From contig NC_003279.8 in the NCBI RefSeq assembly GCF_000002985.6, positions 8,308,001-8,372,000 on the forward strand: a stretch of DNA of 64,000 nucleotides, written 5' to 3'. Positions 22,614-33,948 of the stretch are shown here, in pieces (the first letter of the stretch is position 1; every line of letters begins with the position of its first letter). Origin of the DNA: Caenorhabditis elegans (taxonomy: Eukaryota; Nematoda; Chromadorea; Rhabditida; Rhabditidae). The notes beneath the pieces are model-generated. The model had not been told where the DNA came from and ran no database searches. It saw only the letters and a program-made list of their open reading frames with translations. Position numbers and translations under genes: made by a program.

Positions 22614-24702
22614 ATGCTCCGTTTTTTATTTTTACTAAATTTCGCATTTCTTTTTTCGGAGGCGATTCGATGTCGAAGTTGTTACAGTTATAATGGTCAA
22701 GCATGTGTAAATGCACCGGATTGTGAATCTGACGTTTGCTTATACGGTATTAATCAAAATTCATTAAATAAATGTAAATGCAGTAACATAATTTAGAAAA
22801 AAAAATAATTCCAATAATTTTATTTTCCAAAATTAATTATAAAATTTATAAAATTTCGATATTTTTGAGAGACCATTCACTTCTGAAAAACCCAAAATAT
22901 TTTCAAGAACAACTAAATGCTGCTAATGGAATAACACATGTCCTTCGTACTTGTTACACAAAGGGAAAAGCTTATCAATTCGATGACGGAGTCACAATGT
23001 CTAACCTGAATCAATGTGTGACTCGTACAACACGTCAGGGTCAATACTACGTGGCATTGTGCACAACACAGGATATGTGTAATAATGACTGTAAGACACA
23101 AACACAACCAACACTTCCACCAGTAAATCCAACACCTCTCTTGGGATCTGTCACATGTTATGAATGCTCAACAAATGATGGAACTGATTGTCAGACGAAT
23201 ACTTGTGAAGGCGCATACTGTCTTTACGGTATGTTTTTTTTAATATGGAGACGTGTAAAAAATGCGCTCAGTGCAATCATGCTCCAATGCCAAATGAGAA
23301 GATCCCGCCCCCTAAGTTGGGTCTCGCTAGGTATCGGCGGCAAAAATAGTAGATTCAAAAATTTCACTTATTTTCGAGGTCTTCGCCCGATTTCAAGCAG
23401 TTTTTCGGTTTTATGTTAAGTTTATTGCAGTAAAATCAATTAAAAATGCTTGAAAACGAGTGGAAGCTGACAAAGATTATGGAAAACATTCGAATTTTCG
23501 AACTTCCCGCCAATGCCTAACGAGGCTGAACTTATTTATTTGGCGTTGGAGTGCAGTAGCAATTTTATTTCAAAAAACGCCATAAAATAAGAATTTGTAG
23601 AGCGTCGCCTATTCAATAATCAAATGTATCTTCGAAAATCATGTCTAATTGAGCCAACTATTCAACTAGATGATGAGACAACAGTTGCAAGCGTTGGATT
23701 GTGTGAAGTTAGGAATACTGTAAATAGTAGATATTTTGTGAAAATTTGCAATGATGTGAATCTTTGTAACAATTATTGCAATCCTGGTCAAACCCCGCCT
23801 ATTCCACAAAGACGTAAGAACTTAGAAATTATAAAAGATCAGTAGTCAAATTGAAACCTTTCAGAACCACTGGTGAGATGCTATGACTGTGAATCTTCAG
23901 ATTCTGATTGTTTTACGGGTTCATGTGAAGGAAACTTCTGCATTTTCGGTAAGATTATATCATTTTCCAGCTTAACCTATACAATTTAAGAGCGTCAACT
24001 TCGAGTTGGAACAACTAAAACATATTATCGTAAATCTTGCTCTGCACTTGCATATGCTCAATACCCAGATGGTACCTACACCGGTGTGCCTAACGTCTGT
24101 AACTTTAGAGTTATAAATGATGTTGAATATAATGTCAAGGTGTGTAATACTGGAAATCTATGCAATTCACAATGTACACAAGACACGTCAGCAGGTAGAC
24201 GCGTAGGTGAGACCACCGTAATAACACGAGTTACAGTAACCTGCACTGAATGTAGTGCCGTCAATTCAGATGATTGCTCTGGTGGGACGTGTCAAGGACG
24301 ATTTTGCACATTTGGTAAGATCATTGACATAATTTAACTTTACTATGGTTTATACTTCAGTACGATCCAAAAATCAGCTTGATCCTACGAAATCAACAGT
24401 GAAAAAATCGTGTGCAACAACGTCGATTCTGAGTTTTCCAGATAATTCTGCGTATACAAATATTAATCATTGTCAGTATAAGTAAGTACACTTTCTAAAT
24501 TTCAAAATCTAAAATTTAATTCCACATTTTCAGAATGGCTGGTTCCATTCAAACAGCTATAAAAGCATGCAACACATCATTTTGCAACACGGCATGCTCT
24601 GACATACCACTTCCAACTCCTGCTCCACAAAATTCGGTTTCATCAAAAGTTTGCAACGCTGAAATATTAATAACTCTGCTTTTGTTGGTTCTTGCTGTGT
24701 AA
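22614..24702 (+). CDS. Secreted protein with four 10-cysteine modules, likely GPI-anchored
   Basis: Seven exons (22614-22746, 22872-23228, 23601-23813, 23865-23948, 23991-24314, 24361-24481, 24534-24702) give 466 residues in continuous phase. Residues 1-17 are a signal peptide (MLRFLFLLNFAFLFSEA). Four related modules follow, each starting CYxC or similar, passing through a C-[LIT]-[YF]-G motif and ending CN..C; each has about ten cysteines. The last ~13 residues (EILITLLLLVLAV) are hydrophobic with no cytoplasmic tail, as in GPI-anchored precursors. The pattern fits the nematode ET-module family of extracellular proteins of unknown function, or a Ly6/three-finger-like fold. Every module is split by a phase-1 intron right after the C-x-x-G motif. 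Intron 2 carries a foldback element. Confidence 0.8.
23268..23580. repeat. Foldback (MITE-like) element in intron 2 of the cysteine-module gene
   Basis: The left arm (about 23268-23342), containing TGCTCCAATGCCAAAT and AAGTTGGGTCTCGCTAGG, is matched in reverse complement by the right arm (about 23490-23580), containing GCCTAACGAGGCTGAACTT and ATTTGGCGTTGGAGTGCA. Several mismatches and a ~20-base length difference indicate an older insertion. It accounts for most of the 372-base intron. Confidence 0.65.
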
Positions 24703-25197
24703 CATAAAATCATGTGATCTTATATTTCTCCTTGTATCTGTACAATTCTACGTTCTTTTCATTAATAAACATCTCCATCAATTATCAATTCGTTGAGTTT
24801 TAGAAGAAAACTAGAAATTTTCACAATTTCACATCATTAACTAAACCAATGAATGCAATTCCAGTACAAAAGTTGAGAAATCTGTTTCTCCAAGTCTCAA
24901 CTTCCCGGAATTCTTGGAGTCTCTCTTCCGAAATCCGGCTAATGTTAAAGCAGATAATTTATAAATAATAAAAAAATCAATAGTCCAAAACATTTGTTTT
25001 TAGATTTTCAGTTTTTTGATCAGTGCAACTTTTACTTTCAAGTTTACCTTGTTTCTTCTCATGTTTCTCTGTCCACGAAATAGCACTGTGCTGATGTCTG
25101 CAAGTGCGCTCGACTGTAAACTTTTGCTTGAGAAATTTTTTGTCGCATTTTTCAGTGTTTTTTTTTTAATATTTTTTACCTGATTTTTAACCGTAAA
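24703..25197. other. Intergenic region upstream of the MYST acetyltransferase gene
   Basis: About 500 bases between two plus-strand genes. After the AATAAA at 24764 the sequence becomes promoter-like; a TTTTTCAG acceptor at about 25148-25155 could be a splice-leader or 5' UTR splice site for the downstream gene. The spacing is a little long for an operon, and I infer an independent promoter. Confidence 0.45.
24764..24769 (+). terminator. Polyadenylation signal of the cysteine-module gene
   Basis: AATAAA 62 bases after the stop codon of the four-module protein, in a short AT-rich 3' untranslated region. Confidence 0.75.
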
Positions 25198-28021
25198 ATG
25201 GGGAAAAATTCTACGAAACCCACATCAAAAGCTAACAGGTTTGTGAAATTCAAAGAATAATTAAATTTCTTGTTAAAAATGCATTAATTTTCAGCTCCCC
25301 GGAAGGAAAAGCGATGTCTCCCATGAAAACGCAACTGCTCGATGACCAACAGACTCCCAGCTCTTCAAGTTCAAAAAGAAAAGTTAGTTACTATTTTTCA
25401 CATTACTCTAACAATTATATTCAATCAGAATCTTCGAAAACCTTCCACAGATGACACGCCGTCTAGCAGTGAACCTCTATCGAAAAAAAATCGATTAGAT
25501 TCAACTGAAACCGCCGAAGAAGATAATACGCGGAGGCGAAGAACTTTGAAACAGTGAGATTTCTATATCAAAAATTGGTAAAGGTATTTTTGAAATGTAA
25601 TTTTCCAGCGGCGAGGTAGCACTGCCAGTATGTTCATTCTGCAAAGAAGATCAAAAAGCAGACGATGAACCGTTGAAGGAATGTTCAGAATGCAAAGCAA
25701 AATGTATGACCATATGTTTTTTAAAATAAAAAAACAAAAATATCTCAAAAAATCGGAATTCGAAACCATAGATTTCCGGCAAAGAATTCAAAAATCAGCC
25801 TTTCCGATAATCTTCTGAAAGTTCAGAATAATCAACATTTGAAAGTACTCACTTCCCTTAAAGTATTGATTAACAAAATTAAATTCCAAAAGCTCTAATG
25901 TTTTCTTGAAAGTTATTAATTTCAGATCACATACGCAAATGCTTACGATACAAAGAGGAATTTGCAACGAACATATTAAAATTAAATAAATGGTTTTGTC
26001 CAAGAGTGAGTCAGGTTTTTGTGGTTTTCGGTCAATTTCCGATATTTTCAGTGCGTGGAATGTGATTCATGTAAAGGTTATATTGGAGATCCATCTAATA
26101 TTGAATGTACATTTTGCTGCCGAGCATGGCATGGATCATGTGCTCCAAAAGGATATTCTCCATCAGGAGAATTTGATTCAGATTGGTACTGTATTGCATG
26201 TTGTCGTGTCAAAGGAATCAAAATTTGGCATACTACATCAATTTCTCACCGTTCTCACCCGTCAGCACCTGTCAAAGAACGAAAAACGAAAAGAGGAGGA
26301 GCCGCGCGGAAGGATGAACTGGAATTCGAAGGAGATATTGATGAGCTTAAAGATTTATTGGCAAAACGAGATTTGACATTTGAAATTTTGAACTATGAAG
26401 CCGGTTTCAGTTCGAAAAAACCACTTCCATACACGCCGACTTCGAGTGGAAAAAAGAATAAGAAAAAGCAACAGAAATCGCCCGTTCGGGAAGAATTTGA
26501 TTATTCGAATGCTGAAAGAAGTCCGGATTTTCCGAAAGTTGTTCGAGCGGATTTAGAATTGTAAGTTTTTTTTGATATATAGCCAGTGTACTTCCTGTAT
26601 TTTTCTTTAAAATTTGGTGACAGATTATAGAAAAATACTTTCTTAGTCTGAAATTAGTTGTTATTTTGGTTGGAAGAACTGAGAAAGTGCTCAAAAATTT
26701 TCTGTAAGTAAAAATTGCCGGAAAAAAGCCGACAAATGTTCAAAAAAAATAATTCCGGCAATTTCCGATTTTCAGAAAATTTTTGGCCACTTTAAAAAAT
26801 TGTTTCAAATAAAATAAATACTATTTTTAAACAAAGCAATTTTTTTCTATATTCTACCATCAAATTTTAGTGAGCAAAAATTGTAATAACATACTTATAA
26901 AATTTTAATAAATTTTTTCAATTTTGCAAAGATAAAAAAAACGGCCAATTTATTTTTGAATTCCCAGAATCCGAAAAATAGTTTTTTTTCACCAAAAAAC
27001 CCTCTAAACAATTATCAGGAAAATAAACAAAGAAAAATTCAGAGAAAAAAAAAGAAAATTATGATTAATCCTTACAAAACAAAAATAATTTCATATTAAT
27101 TTCAGATTCAAAGCAACAAAATCAGAAGCTTATCAACAGACACCGATTTTCAATCCTCATCCCGAAGGCCAATTTCTTCACTTCGGCACCGGAAAAGCTT
27201 GTAAAGCAATATACAGCTCTGCATACGAAGAACCTCTTCACTCATCAGCTCATCTTTACGCATGCAAGTTCTGCCTACATACAACTAATTTAAAAGAAGA
27301 TTTGATTGTTCATTGGGATATTTGTAATGCAAAACATCCACCAGGAACAGAAATTTATCGAAATGATGGACTCGCATTCTTTGAAGTTGATGGAGCTGTA
27401 CAGAAGAAGTACTGTCAGGATTTGTGTCTTATTTCAAAGTTATTTATTGCATCAAAGACACTTTACGATGAAGTTGAAACATTTAAATTCTATGTTCTAT
27501 GCGAAATTACAACGGAAGGATATGTGATTGTTGGATATTTTTCAAAAGAGAAGAACCCATCGAAAAACAATAATTTGTCATGTCTTTTGGTACTTCCAAT
27601 GGTTCAAAAAATGGGTTACGGTCGTCTTCTAATCGATATGAGCTATGAACTTTCTCGTTTGGAAATGAGAATTGGACATCCCGAGCATCCACTATCAGAT
27701 CTTGGAATTTTGGCATATCGTGGATATTGGCGTTCAAGTCTTCTATGTTATATTCGGGAGCATCGGAATTATGATCGACTTAATATTAAAGATATGTGTC
27801 TAGCAACAAGGATTGCTCCAGTCGATATAGTAAATCAATTAATGTTGGATAATATGATTGTACTCAAAGGAGGCGTTTACTCAATTAAAATTGGCAAACG
27901 AGCACTGAAATTCCCACTTTCTCAATGTCGCCGTCGATTTGTAGATCCTTCTCAACTTTTTTGGAAACCGAAGCCATCGGCCGAACGGTTGGATCCTACT
28001 AAAATTAACAATTATGTATGA
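25198..28021 (+). CDS. mys-4: MYST-family histone acetyltransferase with tandem PHD fingers
   Basis: Seven exons (25198-25238, 25295-25382, 25429-25553, 25609-25703, 25926-26005, 26052-26560, 27106-28021) encode 617 residues. A Ser/Lys-rich N-terminus is followed by two adjacent PHD fingers (~92-195: VCSFC...CSEC...YHIRKC...WFCPRCVECDSC...WHGSC...WYCIAC), as in MOZ/MORF (KAT6). A linker rich in Lys leads to the MYST domain. Visible there are the C2HC finger YACKFCLHTTNLKEDLIVHW (~365), the auto-acetylated lysine region LFIASKTLY, the catalytic cysteine segment SCLLVLP, the acetyl-CoA loop QKMGYGRLLI (~479) and the catalytic glutamate in SYELS. KAT6 enzymes acetylate histone H3 and read H3 tails through the double PHD. 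The symbol is recalled from the C34B7.4 locus and is less certain than the family. Confidence 0.93.
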
Positions 28022-28981
28022 CTGTTAATATCAATATGGTGCAATGACAATTTGATCTGCAGTAATTTCACAAGATTTTGACATGACCTCAATGGTACAC
28101 GGATTTATTTAGAAAGTTTTTATCAAATTTTTTCGTTTCCAAACAGAAAAAAAAACACATTGTTCAATAAAAACCGTTTATTAGTACCTTAAAAATAAAT
28201 TGATTCGAAACAATTTTTAACAGAAAAATGAAAATAAAACGACAAAATTCGCTAAAAATGATGTAATTTAATTGAAAAATGCAAGAAAAATGAACAAAAC
28301 AGCGTCAGAATCTTGTGAAATTACGATAGAATTGATATTCCCAGTGTATTAACAAAAAGTTTTTTTTTGTGAAAATTTCAACTTTTATATTTAATAAGGC
28401 ATTTTTTGTAATATAGTTTTTTTAATCATTAAAAAGAAGTAAAGTCTCCCTAAGTTTAATAATTTGTTTCTTTATATATTTTTTTTTGTTTTGTTTGAGT
28501 TGTTTTTATAATGGAAATTTAAATTTGATTTTTAAAAAAAATTAATTCCAAATTGTCCATGTCCCATGATATTTTTGAGACAAAATTCTAAATTTGTCCA
28601 TTCTTTGTTTCATGTATTCATTCTCAAATTATTTGATTTTAAACAAAAAGTATCTCGTTTCCTACCCCATCTATAAATCTCACACGCCGTTTTAATGTCA
28701 TTTCATTTAATAATGAATTTTACTTTTTTTTAAACTTCCTGAATTTGGAAAATGAATTTGAATAATTTCTGTAAATATTTTTTTAAAGGATTATCGCTGA
28801 AAATTTAAAATTACAGCGAAAAATGTACCAGACGACGCACCAAAAATACTGTACTCGGTCTCGACACGAAAATTTTTTTCTGTTTTTTAGCAACAAATTG
28901 TCGTGCCGAGACCGAGTATCGTATTTTTGTCAGGGTTTTCCATCGAAAAAAATAAAAAATTTCAGATAAAACCTCGTAGTG
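28022..28981. other. Intergenic region between MYST and FIG4-like genes
   Basis: 960 AT-rich bases with no supported gene. At 28845-28930 two ~27-base arms containing ACTCGGTCTCGACACGA and TCGTGCCGAGACCGAGT form a hairpin around a short T-rich spacer. The C-G-rich 'ggtctcgacacg' core recurs elsewhere in the window (e.g. near 34310 and 55430) and is a common worm repeat. A TTTCAG acceptor at 28960-28965 precedes the FIG4-like start. Confidence 0.55.
28166..28171 (+). terminator. Polyadenylation signal of the MYST gene
   Basis: AATAAA in the context TTCAATAAAAACCG, about 145 bases after the acetyltransferase stop codon. Confidence 0.65.
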
Positions 28982-31900
28982 ATGCCATGTCGGCTGCGAA
29001 AAATCACAGTTTATGAAACAAAAAGTCGTTTTTATATAATCGGATGTGATAGCACGGGCTCTCGATATAATGTGCTTAAAATCGATAGAATTGATCCAAA
29101 AGCATTGATAACTGGAGAACCTGAATATGATTATACACGAGAGGAAATACTTGAATTATTAGCAACGATTTCAGATGGAAGTTCGGGTGAGAATTTGAAA
29201 AAAAAAACTAATTAAATAATATCCCTGAAAAAAATAAAGTCATGAGAAAATTTATTTCAAAAGAGAGTTGGCAAAAAAACTGAAAATATTTTAGGAAAAG
29301 TAACTTTCCGCATTTAAATAAACGCAAAAGGTTTGAAATTTGTAGCCTGCGTCTTCAAGATTACTGTAAAGATTTCGAGTGAATATTTACATTTATCGAT
29401 TTTTCTCATGTTTTCAGTTTCTTTCTCAATTTTCTTACAATTAATGTATTCAATTTGTGTTTTTAGCAATAATAATAAGTTCTAAAAATAATAAAATTAA
29501 AAAATATAGATAAATAATTGCAATGCTCCAAATTTTAAAACATTTTCTGCACGCTCACGAGACCATTCTGCAAAAATTAGCCCTCTTTTAAATTTCAATA
29601 AATTACAGTTGTATACCGATCTTCATCGAAAAAAGGAACAAAAAGTGGACTCATCGAACGAGCAACAAATGCATTTGGAATTCTTGGATGTGTACGATTT
29701 GTTGAAGGATATTATTTGATTGTGGGGTTTTTTAAAAATTTCATTCAATTTCTAATTTTTCCACATTTTTTAAGATAATAACCCGTGCTCATGCAGTCGC
29801 CACACTCGGCTATCATCCTGTTTATAAAATCGTTGAAGTTGCAATGATCCCGATTGCAATGGACGGAGTATCAACGAGTTCAGAAGAGCAAAAATATGTA
29901 AAATTATTTCAATCGGTGGATTTGAGTACTGATTTTTATTTCTCATACTCGTATGATATGAGTCGGACGTTTCAAGAGAATTCTCTGCGAAGTGATTGGA
30001 ATAATCATGGACAGAGACGACTGGAAGCAGATGAAAGGTTTTTAAGCAAATTTTTATTTAAGAAAAATACGGCTCCGGTCTTGAAACGACAAAATTTGTT
30101 TCACATGCAAAAAGGTGTGCGCCTTTAAGGGACACTGTGGTTTCAAACTCTTTGTGTTTTTTTTTAAGCGTTAAAAAATTCAATTCGCGGAAAGGTTTGC
30201 ACCTCTAAAGAGTATTGTACTTTCAATATCTCGTTGGTGCTGAATTTTCAGTTTTTGCGTTTTCCCATTCTGTAAAATATTTTAAATTGTATTCGCTCGT
30301 TTCATTTCAGTTCTCAATAAATATACTTCCATATATTTAAAAAACTATAAAAATTCAAGTTTTTAATTGAATATATATTTTTATCGATACATTTTGGAAA
30401 ATCGATGAAAATTCTGTAGAAACGAGATTTTGAAATTACAGTACTCTGGGCGCACGCACGTTTGTATTTAACAAAAAATTGTCGTGTCGAATCCGACTGC
30501 AGTAAATACTTTTGGAGCAAAATTTAGCGTCTGCATAATTGTAATAATTATTATTTTCAGATTTGTTTGGAACTCTTTCCTACTCGAACCTCTTCGTAAA
30601 AACTTGATCAGTGAACGATGGTTTGTCGAAATTGTACACGGCTATGTTCGTCAAGAGTACATTTTTCTACCAATTGGTCGAATTTCCCTCACAATAATCG
30701 GACGCCGATCTACCAAATATGCTGGAACTCGATTCCTGAAAAGAGGCGCAAATCCGACAGGAAACGTAGCGAACTATGTGGAAACCGAGCAAATTGTTTG
30801 GGACATGGCGTCTTCGGGAAATGTAGCTGACGGACGGTTCAGCAGTTTTGTTCAAATGCGCGGTTCGGTGCCAATGCGTTGGTCTCAAGATCCATCGACA
30901 CGTGGAGTTGTTGGAAAACCATTGATTCTAATTGATAATCATGAACCACATGCTCAAACTGCAGCTTCACACTTTCGTGATGTTCGGAATAAATATGGAA
31001 ATCCAATTGTCATTATGAATTTAATTAAACGAAATGAAAAACGACGTCACGAAGGAGTTCTTCATACTCAATTTTTGAAGAATATTGAGTATCTGAATCA
31101 ATTTTTACCAAACGAAGAAAAACTATGTTACATTTCATTTGATGTGGCAAGATGTAATAAAGCGGCAAACTCAATGCCATCAATCAATGTTTTAAATGTA
31201 ATGGAAGATCTTTCAATGAAATCAATTCTTAAAAATGGATGGTTTCAATCATTTCCTTTAAGTGAAGCTTTGAAAATCCGACCTCGTGAAGCATTTGCAA
31301 CTTTGGATGCTCATCATTCAAAAGATGGGCGGTTTATGATACAACATGGAATTTGTCGAACTAATTGTGTTGATTGTCTTGATCGTACCAATGTTGCACA
31401 ATTTGTGATTGCAAAAGTAGCACTTGGATGCCAACTTTGTGCAATGGGAATACTCGATGAACCAAATCTCACTCTTCAAAGTGAAGTTTGTCGTCTTTTA
31501 GAGGATATGTTTGATGAACACGGAGATACAATGGCTCTACAGTACGCTGGAAGTCAACTTGTACATTCTATTAAAGTATGTGTACATTTCCAAATGTTTA
31601 TTTTTATTTTTGATTCTAACAATACTTTTTACAGACCTACAAGAAAACTGCGGCATTTCAAGAAAGAAGACGCGATGTTTTTCAAACCTTATCTCGTTAC
31701 TACAGTAATACTTTCAATGATTGGGATAAACAAATGGCAATTAATTTATTTCTTGGCGTATTCCGTCCAAGAATCACTACAATGAAGAATCTTTGGGATC
31801 TAACCAGTGACTACAATTTACATTTTCCATATTCTTTGAAAATTAACACTGATTACTGTGCTTGGACTTTATCTGAAAAAGAATTAGAAGACCTAGTTTT

Positions 31901-33681
31901 TCTGGATTATGATGAAAGTGAGAATTCTGATGGATATGTTGAAATTCGATCGATTGATGTTGATGGAAGACGTGGTAGTGAAGGAAGTGAATACAGGACA
32001 CTTCTATTTTCTTCTCATGAAGATTTTCGAGATTATCATCGAACATATGAGTTTACATCACTTGATGATCGAATTGGAAGATTATTTAGTATTGAAAATC
32101 GAGCTATTCAAGTTGATGGAATTAATGAAGAACCGACGACACATGCACAATTCTTGAAATTGTGGAAGACCACGGTGAGTGTATCAAAAAGTGTACTAAA
32201 AAATTAATTCGAAAAACGAAAAGTCGAGATTTCTTTTTTTAAACTAAAAAATTGAAAATCAACAAAAAGAAATCAGAAAAAGTGTAAAGGCAAGGGAGCA
32301 TAGAGAAAAATCGATTTTTTTTTAAATTTAAAAAGCGAAAAAAAATCAAACGATCCCAAGCGCACGGGCTATTCTGAAATTTTGAATAATCTTCTTTTTT
32401 AATTTATCCATAAATAAAATCCATAAATATTTCAAAAATGGAAAAAATCCATAGAAAAAATACAAGAAAACTTTAGATATTTAAAGATACAAATCGTAAT
32501 TTCAATCTGAAAGAAGCATCTTGTTTTTCTTCCTCGAAATTCTAAAAATCAGAAAACCGGAATAAAATTTTTCAAATTTGTATTTTTCGTTTTCCCGATT
32601 TTTCAAAAGTTTTGAAGAAAAAAAATCTGAATTTCAAAAGTTATAACTATTTTGAAAATTTGAAAAACTAAAAAATAAAAAAAAGCAAAGTGTATTAAAA
32701 AAATTGAATATCGACAAATAAAAAATCGGAACAAAAAACATAGAAAGTACGAGAAAACTTTAATTTTTTTTTCTCTCGAATTTGTAGTATTTTTGAAAGA
32801 AAATTGATAAAAATCGCTCAAGCTTCATGAAAAAAAAGCGAATATTTTTCATAAATATTTTTAAAGAAAAACCATTTCAAAAGTGAGAACAAAAATTATC
32901 AAGAATCAAAAAATGTAATTTTTTGTCAATGTCAAAACATTTTTTAATTGAAAATTTCGAAAGTTAAAAAATCGGAAAATCGAGGAATTTAAAAAATATT
33001 TAAAAAATCAAAAATTTTGACTTACGCATAAAAAATAATTTTTTAGGAAACCAAAGAAAAAGATCAAAAGAAACCGAATAAGAAAGACAAAGAGGAAAAA
33101 GAATCTGATGATGAAGATGACGATGAAGAAATCTCAACTCAATGGTCAGATGTTGTAGAAGCTCAACAGGAATGGTACGATCTTGTCAATGCTCCGGGTA
33201 ATGTCACCACGACTCTACAGAAATCTCCAACTAAACGAGAATCTACTCCTCCTCGAAACACTTCAAGAGCTAAACGATCACTATTGAGCACTGGTCTTCA
33301 ATTTGCAAAAGATATTTATCATTTGGATCATTTAAAAACGCAACCAGAAGAACGACGATATTATGAGAAATATGCAATCACGGCTTTCAAGTGTAATGTC
33401 AGAGATTGGGAGAAGGTTAAGCCCACATTACTCAGTGAATTCAAGATTACTTCGGAAGTTGAACCACGGCGACCCACATTCTTCACCACTGATGACTGTT
33501 ACAGGGTAAATTATTAGAAATATTTGAATAAGCTTTATAGATTTAATATCTTTTTCAGACTGAATCACCAGAAGTGAGCGGAAACTCTGCACGGTTTTAC
33601 ATCAAAAGTTCACATCCACTGACTACAGAATGTTCGGCCCAAGATTATGGATTCTTTTCAAAGTATATGCAAGCAACATGA
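28982..33681 (+). CDS. FIG4-type Sac-domain phosphoinositide 5-phosphatase
   Basis: Seven exons (28982-29186, 29609-29721, 29775-30037, 30561-31575, 31635-32174, 33047-33505, 33559-33681) give 905 residues, close to human FIG4 (907). The N-terminus (SRFYIIGCDSTGSRYNVLKI) and LIERATNAFGILGCVRFVEG match the FIG4 Sac N-lobe. The Sac phosphatase signature NCVDCLDRTN (Cys-x5-Arg, around residue 463) is intact, as is AGTRFLKRGAN. A Lys/Asp-rich low-complexity insert begins exon 6. FIG4 converts PI(3,5)P2 to PI3P and also stabilises the PIKfyve-VAC14 complex on endolysosomes. Starting ATG is chosen at 28982 because it lies 17 bases after a TTTCAG acceptor and matches the family N-terminus. Intron 3 starts at a non-coding extension of exon 3; intron 5 is 872 bp and AT-rich. 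Recalled as C34B7.2. Confidence 0.93.
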
Positions 33682-33948
33682 TTGACAAATAATTATTTAT
33701 TCATTAGAATTATTATTATTATTAATAGTAGTGTTTGTATTATTACAAGGATTAACCGGGGGAGAAATTCTGTGATTTTAAATTTATATTCACATTGTAG
33801 GTATATGTTCATAAAAAGCTTAACTGTGAGATACCCATCGAAGTTTCTTAAAGTTTTTTCTTATCATCATCATCATTATCACCTTAATATATTAAATATT
33901 ATGAGCACGTCAGGTTTAAGGAGAGAGGGGGAGAGAGTAGATCAAAGA

